DNA of 64,000 nt from DATFDN01 sp963767645 (GCA_963767645.1 CAVYEW010000018.1:248001-312000), one strand, 5' to 3'; positions 16,389 through 25,591 are shown, counted from the first letter of the stretch. The notes: generated from the letters alone by a model not told the origin. Made by a program: numbers and translations.

Positions 16389-17612
16389 TCACTGACGCGC
16401 CATCGCGGCCTTCAGGTTGTCGTCGATCTTGGCCAGGAACGCCTGGGTGTTGAGCCACTTCTGATCCGCGCCGATCAGCACCGCCAAATCCTTGGTCATG
16501 AACCCGGATTCCACCGTCTCCACGCACACTCGCTCCAGCGTCTCGGCGAAGCGCGTCACCTCCGGGGTGTCGTCGAACCGGCCGCGATAGGCGAGCCCGC
16601 GCGTCCAGGCGAAAATCGAGGCGATCGGATTGGTCGAGGTCTCCCTTCCTTGCTGGTGCTGGCGGTAGTGGCGGGTGACGGTGCCGTGCGCGGCCTCGCT
16701 CTCCACCGTCTTGCCGTCGGGGCTGAGCAGCACCGAGGTCATCAGGCCGAGTGAGCCGAAGCCCTGGGCCACGATGTCGGACTCCACGTCGCCGTCGTAG
16801 TTCTTGCAGGCCCACACATAGCCGCCGGACCATTTCAGCGCCTGCGCCACCATGTCGTCGATCAGCCGGTGCTCGTAGGTGAGGCCCGCCTTGTCGTAGT
16901 GCGCCTTGAACTCGGTGTCGAAGATCTCCTGGAAGCGGTCCTTGAAGTAGCCGTCATAGACCTTGAGGATGGTGTTCTTGGTGGAGAGATAGACGGGATA
17001 GCCGCGCTGCAGCCCGTAGTTGAAGGTGGCGCGCGCGAAGCCGTCGATGGAGACCTGGATGTTGTGCATCCCCATCGCCACGCCCGGCCCCTTGAACTCA
17101 TGCACCGACAGGATCTGCGCGCGCTCGTTCTCGTCGGCCGGCTCATAGACCAGCCGGACACGGCCGGCGCTCGGAATCCGCATCTCGGTGGCGCGATAGA
17201 TGTCGCCGTAGGCGTGGCGGCCGATGACGATCGGCTTGGTCCAGTGCGGCACCAACCGGGGCACGTTGCTGCAGATGATCGGCTCGCGGAAGATCGTGCC
17301 GTCGAGGATGTTGCGGATGGTGCCGTTCGGGCTGCGGTACATCCGCTTCAGGCCGAACTCCTTCACCCGCGCCTCGTCGGGGGTGATGGTAGCGCATTTC
17401 ACGCCGACCCCGTATTTCGCGATGGCCCGCGCGGAGTCAACCGTGACCTGATCCTCGGTCGCGTCGCGGTGCTCCATCCCGAGGTCGAAATACAACAGCT
17501 CGATGTCGAGATAGGGCAGGATCAGCTTGTCCTTGATGAACCCCCAGATGATGCGGGTCATCTCGTCGCCGTCGAGTTCGACGACGGGGGTCTTCACCTT
17601 GATCTTGGCCAT
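16389..17612 (-). CDS. icd: NADP-dependent isocitrate dehydrogenase
   Basis: This 407-residue TCA-cycle enzyme is of the type shared by alphaproteobacteria and eukaryotes. Visible hallmarks are VELDGDEMTRIIW at the start, RHAYGDIYRATE, YLSTKNTILKVYDG, the metal-ligand region HRLIDDMVAQ, WACKNYDGDVESD, and the coenzyme segment EAAHGTVTRHYRQHQ with STNPIASIFAWTRGL. It converts isocitrate to 2-oxoglutarate and supplies NADPH. The ATG at 17610-17612 has GAGGA upstream; the longer open frame adds only an Arg-rich sequence. Confidence 0.96.
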   Translation of the reverse strand: MAKIKVKTPVVELDGDEMTRIIWGFIKDKLILPYLDIELLYFDLGMEHRDATEDQVTVDSARAIAKYGVGVKCATITPDEARVKEFGLKRMYRSPNGTIRNILDGTIFREPIICSNVPRLVPHWTKPIVIGRHAYGDIYRATEMRIPSAGRVRLVYEPADENERAQILSVHEFKGPGVAMGMHNIQVSIDGFARATFNYGLQRGYPVYLSTKNTILKVYDGYFKDRFQEIFDTEFKAHYDKAGLTYEHRLIDDMVAQALKWSGGYVWACKNYDGDVESDIVAQGFGSLGLMTSVLLSPDGKTVESEAAHGTVTRHYRQHQQGRETSTNPIASIFAWTRGLAYRGRFDDTPEVTRFAETLERVCVETVESGFMTKDLAVLIGADQKWLNTQAFLAKIDDNLKAAMARQ

Positions 17613-17714
17613 GCAATCCTCGTGCAAGCGGCGCGTCGGCGCCCGCCGGAGTGGGCGGGCGGACATTCGCACCGGGCCCGCCGGCGGGCAAGCGCCGCGA
17701 GCCGCTCAGGCCGC

Positions 17715-18083
17715 TTACCTTTGACGCGCCTTGCGGGCAGCGTAGCGCGCGTCGCGCGCCGCCTTGCGCGCCGCCTTCTCGGCTTCGGCCCGTGCCGCCT
17801 TCTCGGCCTCGCGCGCCGCCTGCTCGCGTTCGCGCTCGGCCTGCTCGGCGAGCCTGGCGGCTTCGGCCTCCGCCTGGCGGGCTGCCTCGACGTCCCGCGC
17901 CGCCCTGCGCTCGGCAAGGCGAGCCTCGCGGGCCTCGGCGATCGCCTTCAGCTCCGCCTGGCGCTGCTGGACGGCCGGATCATCCGGCCCCGGCTTCGCC
18001 CGGAACTTCTCCAGCATGGCCCGGCGCGCCTCGGCGGCGGTATTCAGGCGATCGGTGAACTTGGCGTCCTTGTAGCCACTCAT
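17715..18083 (-). CDS. Charged coiled-coil protein of the DUF6481 type
   Basis: This 122-residue protein starts MSGYKDAKFTDRLNTAAEAR and then becomes almost wholly Ala/Arg/Glu, predicting one long helix or coiled coil (residues about 40-122). The segment AMLEKFRAKPGPDDPAVQQR is what I associate with the DUF6481 family, which is common and uncharacterised in alphaproteobacteria. The chosen ATG at 18081-18083 fits this. It ends with a basic tail (YAARKARQR). Function is unknown; nucleic-acid or ribosome association would suit its charge, but that is speculation. Confidence 0.72.
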   Translation of the reverse strand: MSGYKDAKFTDRLNTAAEARRAMLEKFRAKPGPDDPAVQQRQAELKAIAEAREARLAERRAARDVEAARQAEAEAARLAEQAEREREQAAREAEKAARAEAEKAARKAARDARYAARKARQR

Positions 18084-18111
18084 CGTCGGTTGTCTGCTCC
18101 ACTCAGGTCGT

Positions 18112-18939
18112 TCAAGCCGGCAGTTCCCAGCCAAGCCAGGCGCACACGCCGCGTCCCATCACCCATTGCTTGTCCTCGGTCGTGAGGAACGGCAACTCCT
18201 CGGTGAACAGGGAGATGGCCTGCCGGTAGGTGCAGGGCAGGCGGGTGAGGTCGGTGCCCCAGAACATGCGCCGCGGCCCGAACGCCTCGAACACCTGGCG
18301 CACATAGTCACGGATATTGCGATAGGGATAGGGGTCGGAGGAGTAGCAGGGCAGGGCGGACGCCTTCACCGCGACGTTCGCGTGGCGCGCCAACGCGAGC
18401 AGCGCCGGCAAATCGGCGAACGCCGCCGCGTCCTTGGCCCGGCGCAACTCCATATGATCCAGCACTAGGCGCAAATCCGGGTGCCGCGTCGCCAGCCGAT
18501 CGAGGCCGCGGAGGTGGCCGGGGGCGAAGATCATCACCGGCAGATGCTGCCGCGCGCACTCCTCCCACAGCCAATCGGCGCTGTCATCGGCGAGCCACGT
18601 CATCTCCGGGCGGTAGACGAAGCGCAGGCCCAGCATCCCCGGCTGGTGTCGCCAGCGCGCCAGCGCCGCGCGGTTGGCGGGATCGATGGTGAAGCGGCCC
18701 ATGACGGCGAGGCGGTCGGGATTGGCGCGGACAGCGGCGAGCGCAAGATCGTTGCGGTCGCCTTCCCACGAGGGCGGGACGATCACCGCGCGATCGACGC
18801 CGGCTTCATCCATTTCCCGCAGGAGGTCGGACGCGGTGAACGGCGTCGGCCGGTGCTCGTTGCCGGGACCGAAGGCGGGCCAAGGACGGTCTGGCGTGTT
18901 GGCGCCCCAGATATGGACCTGCGCATCGACGATCAGCAT
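18112..18939 (-). CDS. Amidohydrolase-2 family metal-dependent hydrolase
   Basis: This 275-residue TIM-barrel protein opens with MLIVDAQVHIWG, the D-x-H metal motif in its family form. It also has VKASALPCYSS, the RRMFWGTDLTRLPC segment with the catalytic Asp, and a C-terminal helix. Relatives include lactonases and decarboxylases acting on aromatic or sugar-derived acids. The substrate is not visible. It lies between hemB and the DUF6481 gene on the same strand, 12 bases after hemB, so it is likely co-transcribed. Confidence 0.85.
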   Translation of the reverse strand: MLIVDAQVHIWGANTPDRPWPAFGPGNEHRPTPFTASDLLREMDEAGVDRAVIVPPSWEGDRNDLALAAVRANPDRLAVMGRFTIDPANRAALARWRHQPGMLGLRFVYRPEMTWLADDSADWLWEECARQHLPVMIFAPGHLRGLDRLATRHPDLRLVLDHMELRRAKDAAAFADLPALLALARHANVAVKASALPCYSSDPYPYRNIRDYVRQVFEAFGPRRMFWGTDLTRLPCTYRQAISLFTEELPFLTTEDKQWVMGRGVCAWLGWELPA

Positions 18940-18951
18940 GCGCTCCTCCGG

Positions 18952-19929
18952 TCAGAAGCCCTGGCGGATCACGTCGCGCGCGAAATAGCTCAGGATCAGG
19001 TCGGCGCCGGCGCGCTTGAAGGCGCCCAGCGTCTCGCGCACCGTCCTTTGCTCGTCGATCGCCCCAGCGGCCGCGGCGAACTTGATCATCGCGTACTCGC
19101 CGCTGACCTGATAGACCGCGATCGGCAGCAGCGTGCGCTCGCGCAGCCGCGCCAGCACATCCAGATAGGGCAGGCCGGGCTTGACCATGAGGATGTCCGC
19201 GCCCTCCGCTTCGTCGAGCAGGGATTCGCGCAGCGCCTCGCGTCCGTTGAGCGGGTCCATCTGGTAGGTCTTGCGGTCGCCCTTCAGCTCGCAGCCGGAA
19301 GCTGCTCGGAACGGGCCGTAGAAGGCGGAGGCGAACTTGGACGAATAGGCCATGATCGGCGTCTGCGCATGTCCGGCGGCGTCGAGCGCCTGGCGGATCG
19401 CCGCGACTTGCCCGTCCATCATCGCCGAAGGCGCGACCATATCGGCGCCGGCATCGGCCGCGACCACCGCCTGGCGGGCAAGGTTCTCAAGAGTGACGTC
19501 GTTGGCGACTTGACCGTGCGCGAGCACGCCGCAATGGCCATGGTCGGTATATTCGCAGAAGCAGATGTCGGGGATCACCACCAGCTCGGGCGCGGCATCC
19601 TTGGCGGTGCGCACCATCCGCGCCACCAGCCCGTCTGCCCGGCAAGCGTCGCTGCCCGAATGGTCCTTGTGGTGGGAGACGCCGAACGGCATCATCGCCC
19701 GCACGCCGTCGCGCGCGAGCCGCTCGATGGCGCGTGCGAGGTGGCGTTCGGGGATGCGCTCGATGCCCGGCATGCTTTCCACCGGCAGCGGAGCGTCGAT
19801 GCCTTCCTCGACGAATACCGGCTGGATCAGGTCGTGTGCGGTAAGCGTAGTCTCCCGGACCAGCTCGCGCAGCGCCGGCGTGCCGCGCAGCCGGCGCAGG
19901 CGCGTAGAAGGAAAGCTGCCGACGGTCAT
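18952..19929 (-). CDS. hemB: Delta-aminolevulinic acid dehydratase (porphobilinogen synthase)
   Basis: This 325-residue HemB joins two 5-aminolevulinate molecules into porphobilinogen for heme and other tetrapyrroles. The cysteine-bearing metal segment is DICFCEYTDHGHCG, the Schiff-base lysine lies in AYSSKFASAFYGPFR, and the second active lysine in ILMVKPG. The ATG at 19927-19929 gives a normal N-terminus (MTVGSFPSTRLRRLR); the upstream extension does not belong. Heme supply fits the cytochrome gene nearby, but the genes are divergent. Confidence 0.96.
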   Translation of the reverse strand: MTVGSFPSTRLRRLRGTPALRELVRETTLTAHDLIQPVFVEEGIDAPLPVESMPGIERIPERHLARAIERLARDGVRAMMPFGVSHHKDHSGSDACRADGLVARMVRTAKDAAPELVVIPDICFCEYTDHGHCGVLAHGQVANDVTLENLARQAVVAADAGADMVAPSAMMDGQVAAIRQALDAAGHAQTPIMAYSSKFASAFYGPFRAASGCELKGDRKTYQMDPLNGREALRESLLDEAEGADILMVKPGLPYLDVLARLRERTLLPIAVYQVSGEYAMIKFAAAAGAIDEQRTVRETLGAFKRAGADLILSYFARDVIRQGF

Positions 19930-20087
19930 GGTCGGTCTCCTGGCATGAGGATGCCTTAGGCCGAGGCGGGCGCGCTGCCAAGGGGCGGCGGCCCCGCAGC
20001 GAGCATCCGCAATTTCAGGTGATGGAGGCCGATCCGGACGCAATAGGCATTCAGCACATCCCGCGACGCCATTAGTTCTATGTCCAA

Positions 20088-20105
20088 GGGCCGATCCATC
20101 GGCCC
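20088..20105. promoter_or_regulatory. Inverted repeat upstream of the PQQ dehydrogenase
   Basis: GGGCCGAT (20088-20095) and ATCGGCCC (20098-20105) form an 8-bp inverted repeat with a 2-nt spacer, 34 bases before the dehydrogenase start and in the space divergent from hemB. It has operator-like symmetry and no T-run, so a regulator site is more likely than a terminator. No regulator gene is adjacent. Confidence 0.35.
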
Positions 20106-20139
20106 ATCCGAGGCATGTAAGCCACTAAGGGGAGACGCC

Positions 20140-21921
20140 ATGACATTCCGCAGCCGGTTGTTGGCGGGCGCTGCTCGCTCCGCACTGATGACGGTCGGCC
20201 TCGCAGCCGCCTGCCTCGCCGCGCCGGCGGCGTTCGCGCAGAGATCTCCGCTGTCGAACGAGATATCGCCGAACCCGAGCGCACCAGGCGAATCCCAAGG
20301 CGCGTCACAAAGCTCCGGCGGCGCGCCCGCCGCCAGCTCGACTACTGCCGGCTCGGCGGCCCCCAGCTCGGGCTCCCCGACCCCGAGCGACTACACGAAT
20401 GCCGCCGGCGATAACGCGAACTGGATCCTGCCGGGAAAAAGTTACAGCGGCAATCGGTATGTCACCTCCACGCAGATCACGCCGCAGAATGCGGGGAACC
20501 TGAAGGAGGCGTGGAAGTTCCAGATGAGCGACGACGGCCCGGTCGAGACGTCGCCCATCATCTGGCATGGCACCATGTACGTCACGTCCGCGCACGATCA
20601 CGTCTACGCGCTGGATGCCACGACCGGAAAGCAGAAATGGGAATTCTCCTATAACCCGCACGTCATTGCCTTCGCTGCCAATCGCGGCGTCGGGCTGATG
20701 GACGGCAACGTCTATATCGGCACGCTGGACGGACACCTGATCGCGCTGGACGCCGAGACCGGCAAGAAGGTCTGGGACGTGGTCGGCGTGCATGACACCA
20801 GGAACTCGTTCTACACCATGGCGCCCGTGCCCTATCACAGCGCCAGCGGTCAGGACATGCTGTTGCTCGGCGTGTCCAACGGCGACTGGGGCGGGGTCGG
20901 CTACATCACCGCCTTCGATGCCAAGGACGGCCACCGTCTCTGGGAATGGGAGGCGGTCCCTGGACCCGGCCAGCCCGGCAACAACACCTGGAGCGGCGAT
21001 TCCTGGAAGCGCGGCGGCGGGGCAGTGTGGGGCGGCGTGGCGATCGATCCGCAATCGCAGACGCTGTACTTGGATCTTGGCAACCCGCAGCCCGATTTCC
21101 TCGGCACGGTGCGGGAAGGCGACAACCTCTATACCGATTCGATGGTGGCTCTCGACATCTCCGGCAGTTCGCCGAAGCTGAAGTGGCACTACCAGTTCAT
21201 TCCGCACGATACGCATGACTGGGACCCGGCGATGCCGCCGGTGCTGTTCCAGGGCAAGGTGGACGGCCAGTCCCGCGACCTGGTGGCGGCCGGCGACAAG
21301 GCCGGCAATTTCTGGGTGCTGGACCGCAATACCGGCAAGCTGGTCAACCGCACCACGGTCAGCTTCCAGCATAACCAGGACGTCGCGCCGACGCTGACCG
21401 GCAACGTCGCCTGCCCCAATACCAATGGCGGCGTCGAGTACAATGGAGGGACTTACGACCCCGGCACCAACGCCTTCTTCGTGCCGAGCATCAATGAGTG
21501 CGGGTTCTGGAAGTCCACCCAGCAGGCGCTGTACATCTCCGGCCAGTTCTACCTCGGCGGCGTGTTCCCGACCTTCGTCGGACCAAACACCGGCGACATG
21601 AACGCGGTCAGCATCGATACCGGGGTGTTCAATTGGCGGCATCACTTCGACCTGCCGGAGGCCGGCGGCGCGCTGGTCACGCAGACCGGCGTGGTGTTCA
21701 CCGGCGAGTTGGGCGGCAATTTCGACGCCTATGACACCAAGACCGGCAAGGAATTGTGGCACGCCGATACCGGCTCCGCCATCATCGCCCCGCCGGTCGC
21801 CTACGAGCTGGACGGCAAGGAGTACGTGGCGGTGGGATCGGGCACGGCGGGCAACCAGAAAGTGCCGGAGCTGACTGCGCAAGCGCATGGCGCCGTGATC
21901 ACCGTCTATACGGTTCAGTAA
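20140..21921 (+). CDS. PQQ-dependent quinoprotein alcohol dehydrogenase
   Basis: This 593-residue periplasmic enzyme has a signal peptide and an unusual Ser/Pro/Ala-rich stretch at about 40-85 before the catalytic propeller. At least five propeller docking motifs can be read: VYALDATTGKQKW, LIALDAETGKKVW, ITAFDAKDGHRLW, MVALDISGSSPKLKW and FDAYDTKTGKELW. GGGAVWGGVAID and FIPHDTHDWDPAM match PQQ/metal-site segments. The vicinal Cys-Cys pair typical of methanol and type I ethanol dehydrogenases is not visible. AAGGGGAG precedes the ATG. The cytochrome gene starts nine bases after the stop and is the likely electron acceptor. The substrate is unknown. Confidence 0.88.
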   Translation: MTFRSRLLAGAARSALMTVGLAAACLAAPAAFAQRSPLSNEISPNPSAPGESQGASQSSGGAPAASSTTAGSAAPSSGSPTPSDYTNAAGDNANWILPGKSYSGNRYVTSTQITPQNAGNLKEAWKFQMSDDGPVETSPIIWHGTMYVTSAHDHVYALDATTGKQKWEFSYNPHVIAFAANRGVGLMDGNVYIGTLDGHLIALDAETGKKVWDVVGVHDTRNSFYTMAPVPYHSASGQDMLLLGVSNGDWGGVGYITAFDAKDGHRLWEWEAVPGPGQPGNNTWSGDSWKRGGGAVWGGVAIDPQSQTLYLDLGNPQPDFLGTVREGDNLYTDSMVALDISGSSPKLKWHYQFIPHDTHDWDPAMPPVLFQGKVDGQSRDLVAAGDKAGNFWVLDRNTGKLVNRTTVSFQHNQDVAPTLTGNVACPNTNGGVEYNGGTYDPGTNAFFVPSINECGFWKSTQQALYISGQFYLGGVFPTFVGPNTGDMNAVSIDTGVFNWRHHFDLPEAGGALVTQTGVVFTGELGGNFDAYDTKTGKELWHADTGSAIIAPPVAYELDGKEYVAVGSGTAGNQKVPELTAQAHGAVITVYTVQ

Positions 21922-21930
21922 GGGCAGCGA

Positions 21931-23262
21931 ATGCCGCGTCCGATTGCCTCGCTCGCGGAGTCGGCCCGATCGATCGGGCTGGCTTCGCTCATCGCTTGCG
22001 TACCGCTGGCCTGTTCCGCCGCCACGTCGGCCGCTCGACCAGGACCGGTGCCGGCGGCCGACGCGCACCAGGCCGCGTTGGCGGCGCTGGCCGACCTGCA
22101 GGCCGCGATCGGGGTCATCGTGACGGCGGAGGACAGCTATTCCACCGACCCAGGCTTCTATCGCGCTGCCGCCCAGCGCGCGATCGAAGCGCTGGCGGGC
22201 ACGGAGGACGGAGCGCCGGGCGGGGTCAGGCGGATCGAGGAGTTGCTCGCCACCTCCACCTCGCAGCCTTGGGTAGCACCCCTGCGCAGCGCCGAGGTGA
22301 ACATGAGTGCGGCGGTCGGCCGGCTGCAATCCGCGAAGAGCGCGCGCGAGCTGAGCGAGTTTCAGATCGAGGCCTCGCAGGCGCTCATCGGCCTGGAGGT
22401 CGCGAAAGGCCGCCCGAGCGAACTTGGCGTGTTCGGCGGATTGGAGGGCGCGCTCGCCACGACGACGCTCGGCGTGCCCGCCGACGCGCGGCAGGTGGAT
22501 GGCTGCGCGGCTCCGCTCGAGGCGCCGGCATGGGGAACCCGCGACGGCTATCTCGCCTTCGTCGCACTTCCCGCCGGCTCGGGCGTGGCGGAGCTGCCGC
22601 AGCACATGGCGGGCACGGATGTGAGCGTGCGGAACGGCATCATCCTGATGCACACCCAAGCGGCCTCGGCAGTCGCCAAGCTCTGCGGGGCTGCGCAGAC
22701 GGTAGCTGAGGCGGGCACCGGCGCGGCGAGTCCGGCCGGAGCGAGCGCAACCCCCGACGCCGCTCCGATGGCAGGCAGCTCGCCTCACCAGGCGCCGCCG
22801 TCCCCCGCCCCATCCTCGGCCGCTGCGTCGAGCGCGCCTACAGCCGCGCCTTCCGCATCGGCGGAGGGCCCACGCCCGGCGCTCTACACCGAGGCGCAGG
22901 CGCAGGCCGGCAAGCAAGTCTATGAGAAATTCTGTGTCGCGTGCCACGGCGCGAACCTGCACGGCACCGCCGCGCCGTCGGTGGCCGGAACCGACTTCCT
23001 GACCACGGCCAAGAACAACGAGTGGACGCTGGAGGTGATCCGCTATCTCGTGTTCACCATGATGCCGCTGAACGCCGGCGGCCAGCTCACTCCCGAGCAA
23101 TATGCCAGCGTGATGGCCTTCCTCCTGGCGTCGAACTGCTTTCCCGCCGGCAGCACACCCTTTCCCCAGACCGATGAGCCGTCCTTCGCGAATGTCCAGC
23201 TTGCCCCGTCATCCGAGCACCATCCGGGGGAAAACGCCCTCGGCGTGTGTCCGGTCTCATGA
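21931..23262 (+). CDS. Cytochrome c with a long unknown N-terminal domain
   Basis: This 443-residue exported protein has three parts. Residues about 1-30 are a signal region (IACVPLACSA may include a lipobox). Residues about 40-260 form a helical domain I do not recognise. A low-complexity Ala/Pro/Ser linker at about 265-310 leads to a C-terminal cytochrome c domain with CVACH as the heme site and TMMPLN as the likely Met ligand. It follows the PQQ dehydrogenase after nine bases and should carry its electrons towards the oxidase. Such cytochromes are usually short, so the N-terminal domain is the odd feature. Confidence 0.82.
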   Translation: MPRPIASLAESARSIGLASLIACVPLACSAATSAARPGPVPAADAHQAALAALADLQAAIGVIVTAEDSYSTDPGFYRAAAQRAIEALAGTEDGAPGGVRRIEELLATSTSQPWVAPLRSAEVNMSAAVGRLQSAKSARELSEFQIEASQALIGLEVAKGRPSELGVFGGLEGALATTTLGVPADARQVDGCAAPLEAPAWGTRDGYLAFVALPAGSGVAELPQHMAGTDVSVRNGIILMHTQAASAVAKLCGAAQTVAEAGTGAASPAGASATPDAAPMAGSSPHQAPPSPAPSSAAASSAPTAAPSASAEGPRPALYTEAQAQAGKQVYEKFCVACHGANLHGTAAPSVAGTDFLTTAKNNEWTLEVIRYLVFTMMPLNAGGQLTPEQYASVMAFLLASNCFPAGSTPFPQTDEPSFANVQLAPSSEHHPGENALGVCPVS

Positions 23263-23463
23263 CATGCAGGCAGGCCGTCCGGCATAGCCTGGCCGCCGAC
23301 TGCCGCCGCTTGCCGACTGTCAACGGGCGGGTGGGTGCGCGCTTGCGCGCCGGGGACGCCGACGCCAGATCCGCTCCGCTGCCGTAGATCGCTCGCAGGG
23401 CCCGATCCGGACGCGAGACGCAACACGCAGCACCGGAGGATACCTGCTTTGCGGGAGACAACC

Positions 23464-24543
23464 GTGACCGACACGCAGCCTTTCCCCATGAATGCCTGGT
23501 ACGCCGCTGCCTGGAGCCATGAGATCAAGCACGAGCTGACGGCGCGAACGGTCTGTGACAAGGATGTGGCGCTGTATCGGCGCACGGACGGCCAGGTGGC
23601 CGCGCTGGAGGATGCGTGCTGGCACCGTCTGCTGCCGCTCTCGCTCGGCTGGCTGGACGGCGATGAGGTCGTGTGCGGCTATCACGGCCTGGTCTTCAAT
23701 TCGGCCGGCCGCTGCACCCACATGCCGGCGCAAAAGACCATCAACCCGTCAGCGTGCGTGCGGGCCTTTCCGACCGTCGAGAGGCACCGGCTGATCTGGA
23801 TCTGGCCCGGCGATCCGGCGCTGGCGGACCCGGCCAAGGTTCCGGACTTTCACTGGAACGACGGCACGGAATGGGTGGGTGAGGGGGGCACCTACTACGG
23901 CCTGAAATGCGACTACCGCCTGGTCATCGACAACCTGATGGACCTCACGCACGAGACCTATGTCCATGCCGGCAGCATAGGACACGAGGCGATCACGGAC
24001 AGCCCGTTCGACGCCACGCATACCGACAGGACGGTGACGATGCGGCGCTGGATGCTGGATATCGAACCGCCCCCGTTCTGGGCGAAGCAGCTCGGCAAGC
24101 CAGGCTCTGTGGACCGCTGGCAGATCGTCCGCTTCGAGGCGCCCTGCGTGGTGGTCGGCGATGTGGGCGTGGCACCCGTCGGAACCGGCGCTCCCCAGGG
24201 CGACCGCTCGCAGGGGGTGAACGGGTGCTTTCTTGCCGCGATCACGCCGGAAACCGAGAAGACCTGTCATTATTTCTGGAATTTCGTCCGCACCTTCCAC
24301 GTCGAAGACGAGCGGCTGACCAGGGATATCCAGCTCGCCCACGTCAACGACGGCAAAGGGCTCTACGACCAGGACGCCACGGTCCTGCAGGCCCAGCAGC
24401 GGGCGATCGACAAGCATCCAAGGATGCCGTTCTACAACCTCAACATCGACGCGGGCGCCCTGTGGGCCCGCCGGCTGATCGAGCGGATGGCGGCGAGCGA
24501 GACCCGGCAGACGGTCCAGCGCCCAACCGCGGCGGCCGAGTAG
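23464..24543 (+). CDS. vanA: Vanillate O-demethylase oxygenase subunit (Rieske)
   Basis: This 359-residue Rieske non-heme iron oxygenase has the 2Fe-2S ligands CWH (about 52-54) and CGYH (about 71-74). CWH replaces the more common CPH. The catalytic region NLMDLTHETYVHAGSIG supplies the iron-binding His residues. The protein matches VanA along its length, for example CDYRLVIDNLMDLTHE, PPFW and the C-terminal LNIDAGALWARRLIERM. It would demethylate vanillate to protocatechuate with release of formaldehyde. GTG 23464 is chosen because GGGAG at 23453-23457 is correctly spaced. Related methoxy-benzoate demethylases cannot be excluded. Confidence 0.85.
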   Translation: MTDTQPFPMNAWYAAAWSHEIKHELTARTVCDKDVALYRRTDGQVAALEDACWHRLLPLSLGWLDGDEVVCGYHGLVFNSAGRCTHMPAQKTINPSACVRAFPTVERHRLIWIWPGDPALADPAKVPDFHWNDGTEWVGEGGTYYGLKCDYRLVIDNLMDLTHETYVHAGSIGHEAITDSPFDATHTDRTVTMRRWMLDIEPPPFWAKQLGKPGSVDRWQIVRFEAPCVVVGDVGVAPVGTGAPQGDRSQGVNGCFLAAITPETEKTCHYFWNFVRTFHVEDERLTRDIQLAHVNDGKGLYDQDATVLQAQQRAIDKHPRMPFYNLNIDAGALWARRLIERMAASETRQTVQRPTAAAE

Positions 24544-24551
24544 CGCGACCT

Positions 24552-25526
24552 ATGCCTGACCCGATCGATTGGCAGAGTGCGCGGCTGCGCTCGGTGCGGG
24601 ATCTCACGGCCGATATCCGCCTGTTCGAGATCGAGCCGTCGGGGGACTTCGTTCCGCCAACGCCGGGCAGCCACATCGACGTGGCGGTGCAGATCGGCGA
24701 GCGGCCGGACGTGCGATCCTATTCCATCGTCGGCCCCTGCAGCGACGGCGTGTACCGGATCGCGGTCAAGCTGCTCGGCAACAGCCGCGGCGGCGGGGCC
24801 TATCTGTGGAGCTTGGCTCCGGGCGCCCGGCTTACGATCACGGCACCGCGCAACAACTTCGAGCTGAGCCGCGGCCGAGCGGAATACCTGCTGGTCGCCG
24901 GCGGCATCGGCATCACCCCTATCTTCACCATGGCGCTGTTCCTGGCGCAGGCGGGGGCGGATTTTCGCTTGCTCTACGCCTGCCGGCGCCGGCGGGATCT
25001 GGCGCTGGCTGACGAGTTGCGGGACCGGGTGGGCAGCCGTCTCGGGGTGTTCGTCGGCGAGGAAGGTGCGCGGATCGATCTGGAGGCCGAGATCGCCCGC
25101 TTGAGCCCCGCCGGCGAGATGTACCTGTGCGGTCCGATCCGTATGCTGGAGGCAGCGAAGCGTCACTGGCAACGGAGCGGCCGCCCGGTCGCCCAACTCC
25201 GGTTCGAGACCTTCGGCAACAGCGGCCATCTTGCGTCCGAGCCGTTCAAGGTACGGATTCCCCGTCTCGGCATGGAGGTCGAGGTTGCGGCCAACCAGAC
25301 CATGCTGGAGGCTCTGGAGGCAGCAGGCGTCGAGATGATGTTCGATTGCCGGCGCGGCGAGTGCGGCCTGTGCGCCTTGGACATCATGGAGGTGGACGGC
25401 GTCGTCGACCACCGGGACGTGTTCTTCAGCGAGGAGCAGAAGGCGGCGAACCAGCAACTCTGCTCCTGCGTCTCGCGCGTTGCCGGCGGCGGCATCACTG
25501 TCGATACGGCCGACAGACCCGCCTGA
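24552..25526 (+). CDS. vanB: Vanillate O-demethylase reductase subunit
   Basis: This 324-residue reductase matches the VanB/phthalate dioxygenase reductase type. It has an FMN/FAD barrel (RSYSIVGPCSDG, GGGAYLW), an NAD-binding domain (LVAGGIGITPIFTMA, YLCGPIRMLEA) and a C-terminal ferredoxin domain with CRRGECGLC plus a distal Cys (QLCSCVSR). It passes electrons from NADH to VanA, encoded eight bases upstream. The gene pair is the standard two-component arrangement. No transporter or regulator for vanillate is adjacent. Confidence 0.88.
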   Translation: MPDPIDWQSARLRSVRDLTADIRLFEIEPSGDFVPPTPGSHIDVAVQIGERPDVRSYSIVGPCSDGVYRIAVKLLGNSRGGGAYLWSLAPGARLTITAPRNNFELSRGRAEYLLVAGGIGITPIFTMALFLAQAGADFRLLYACRRRRDLALADELRDRVGSRLGVFVGEEGARIDLEAEIARLSPAGEMYLCGPIRMLEAAKRHWQRSGRPVAQLRFETFGNSGHLASEPFKVRIPRLGMEVEVAANQTMLEALEAAGVEMMFDCRRGECGLCALDIMEVDGVVDHRDVFFSEEQKAANQQLCSCVSRVAGGGITVDTADRPA

Positions 25527-25591
25527 CAGCCTCTCGGCCGGGACGCACCTGCGGCACGCCGAGGATTGCATCCTGGCCAAATGGATAGAGT

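Noticed and set aside
20305..23100. A 931-codon open frame opposite the PQQ dehydrogenase and cytochrome genes
   Set aside because: It lies antisense to two genes with clear motifs, has no family features and shows the composition expected of the complement of GC-rich coding DNA.
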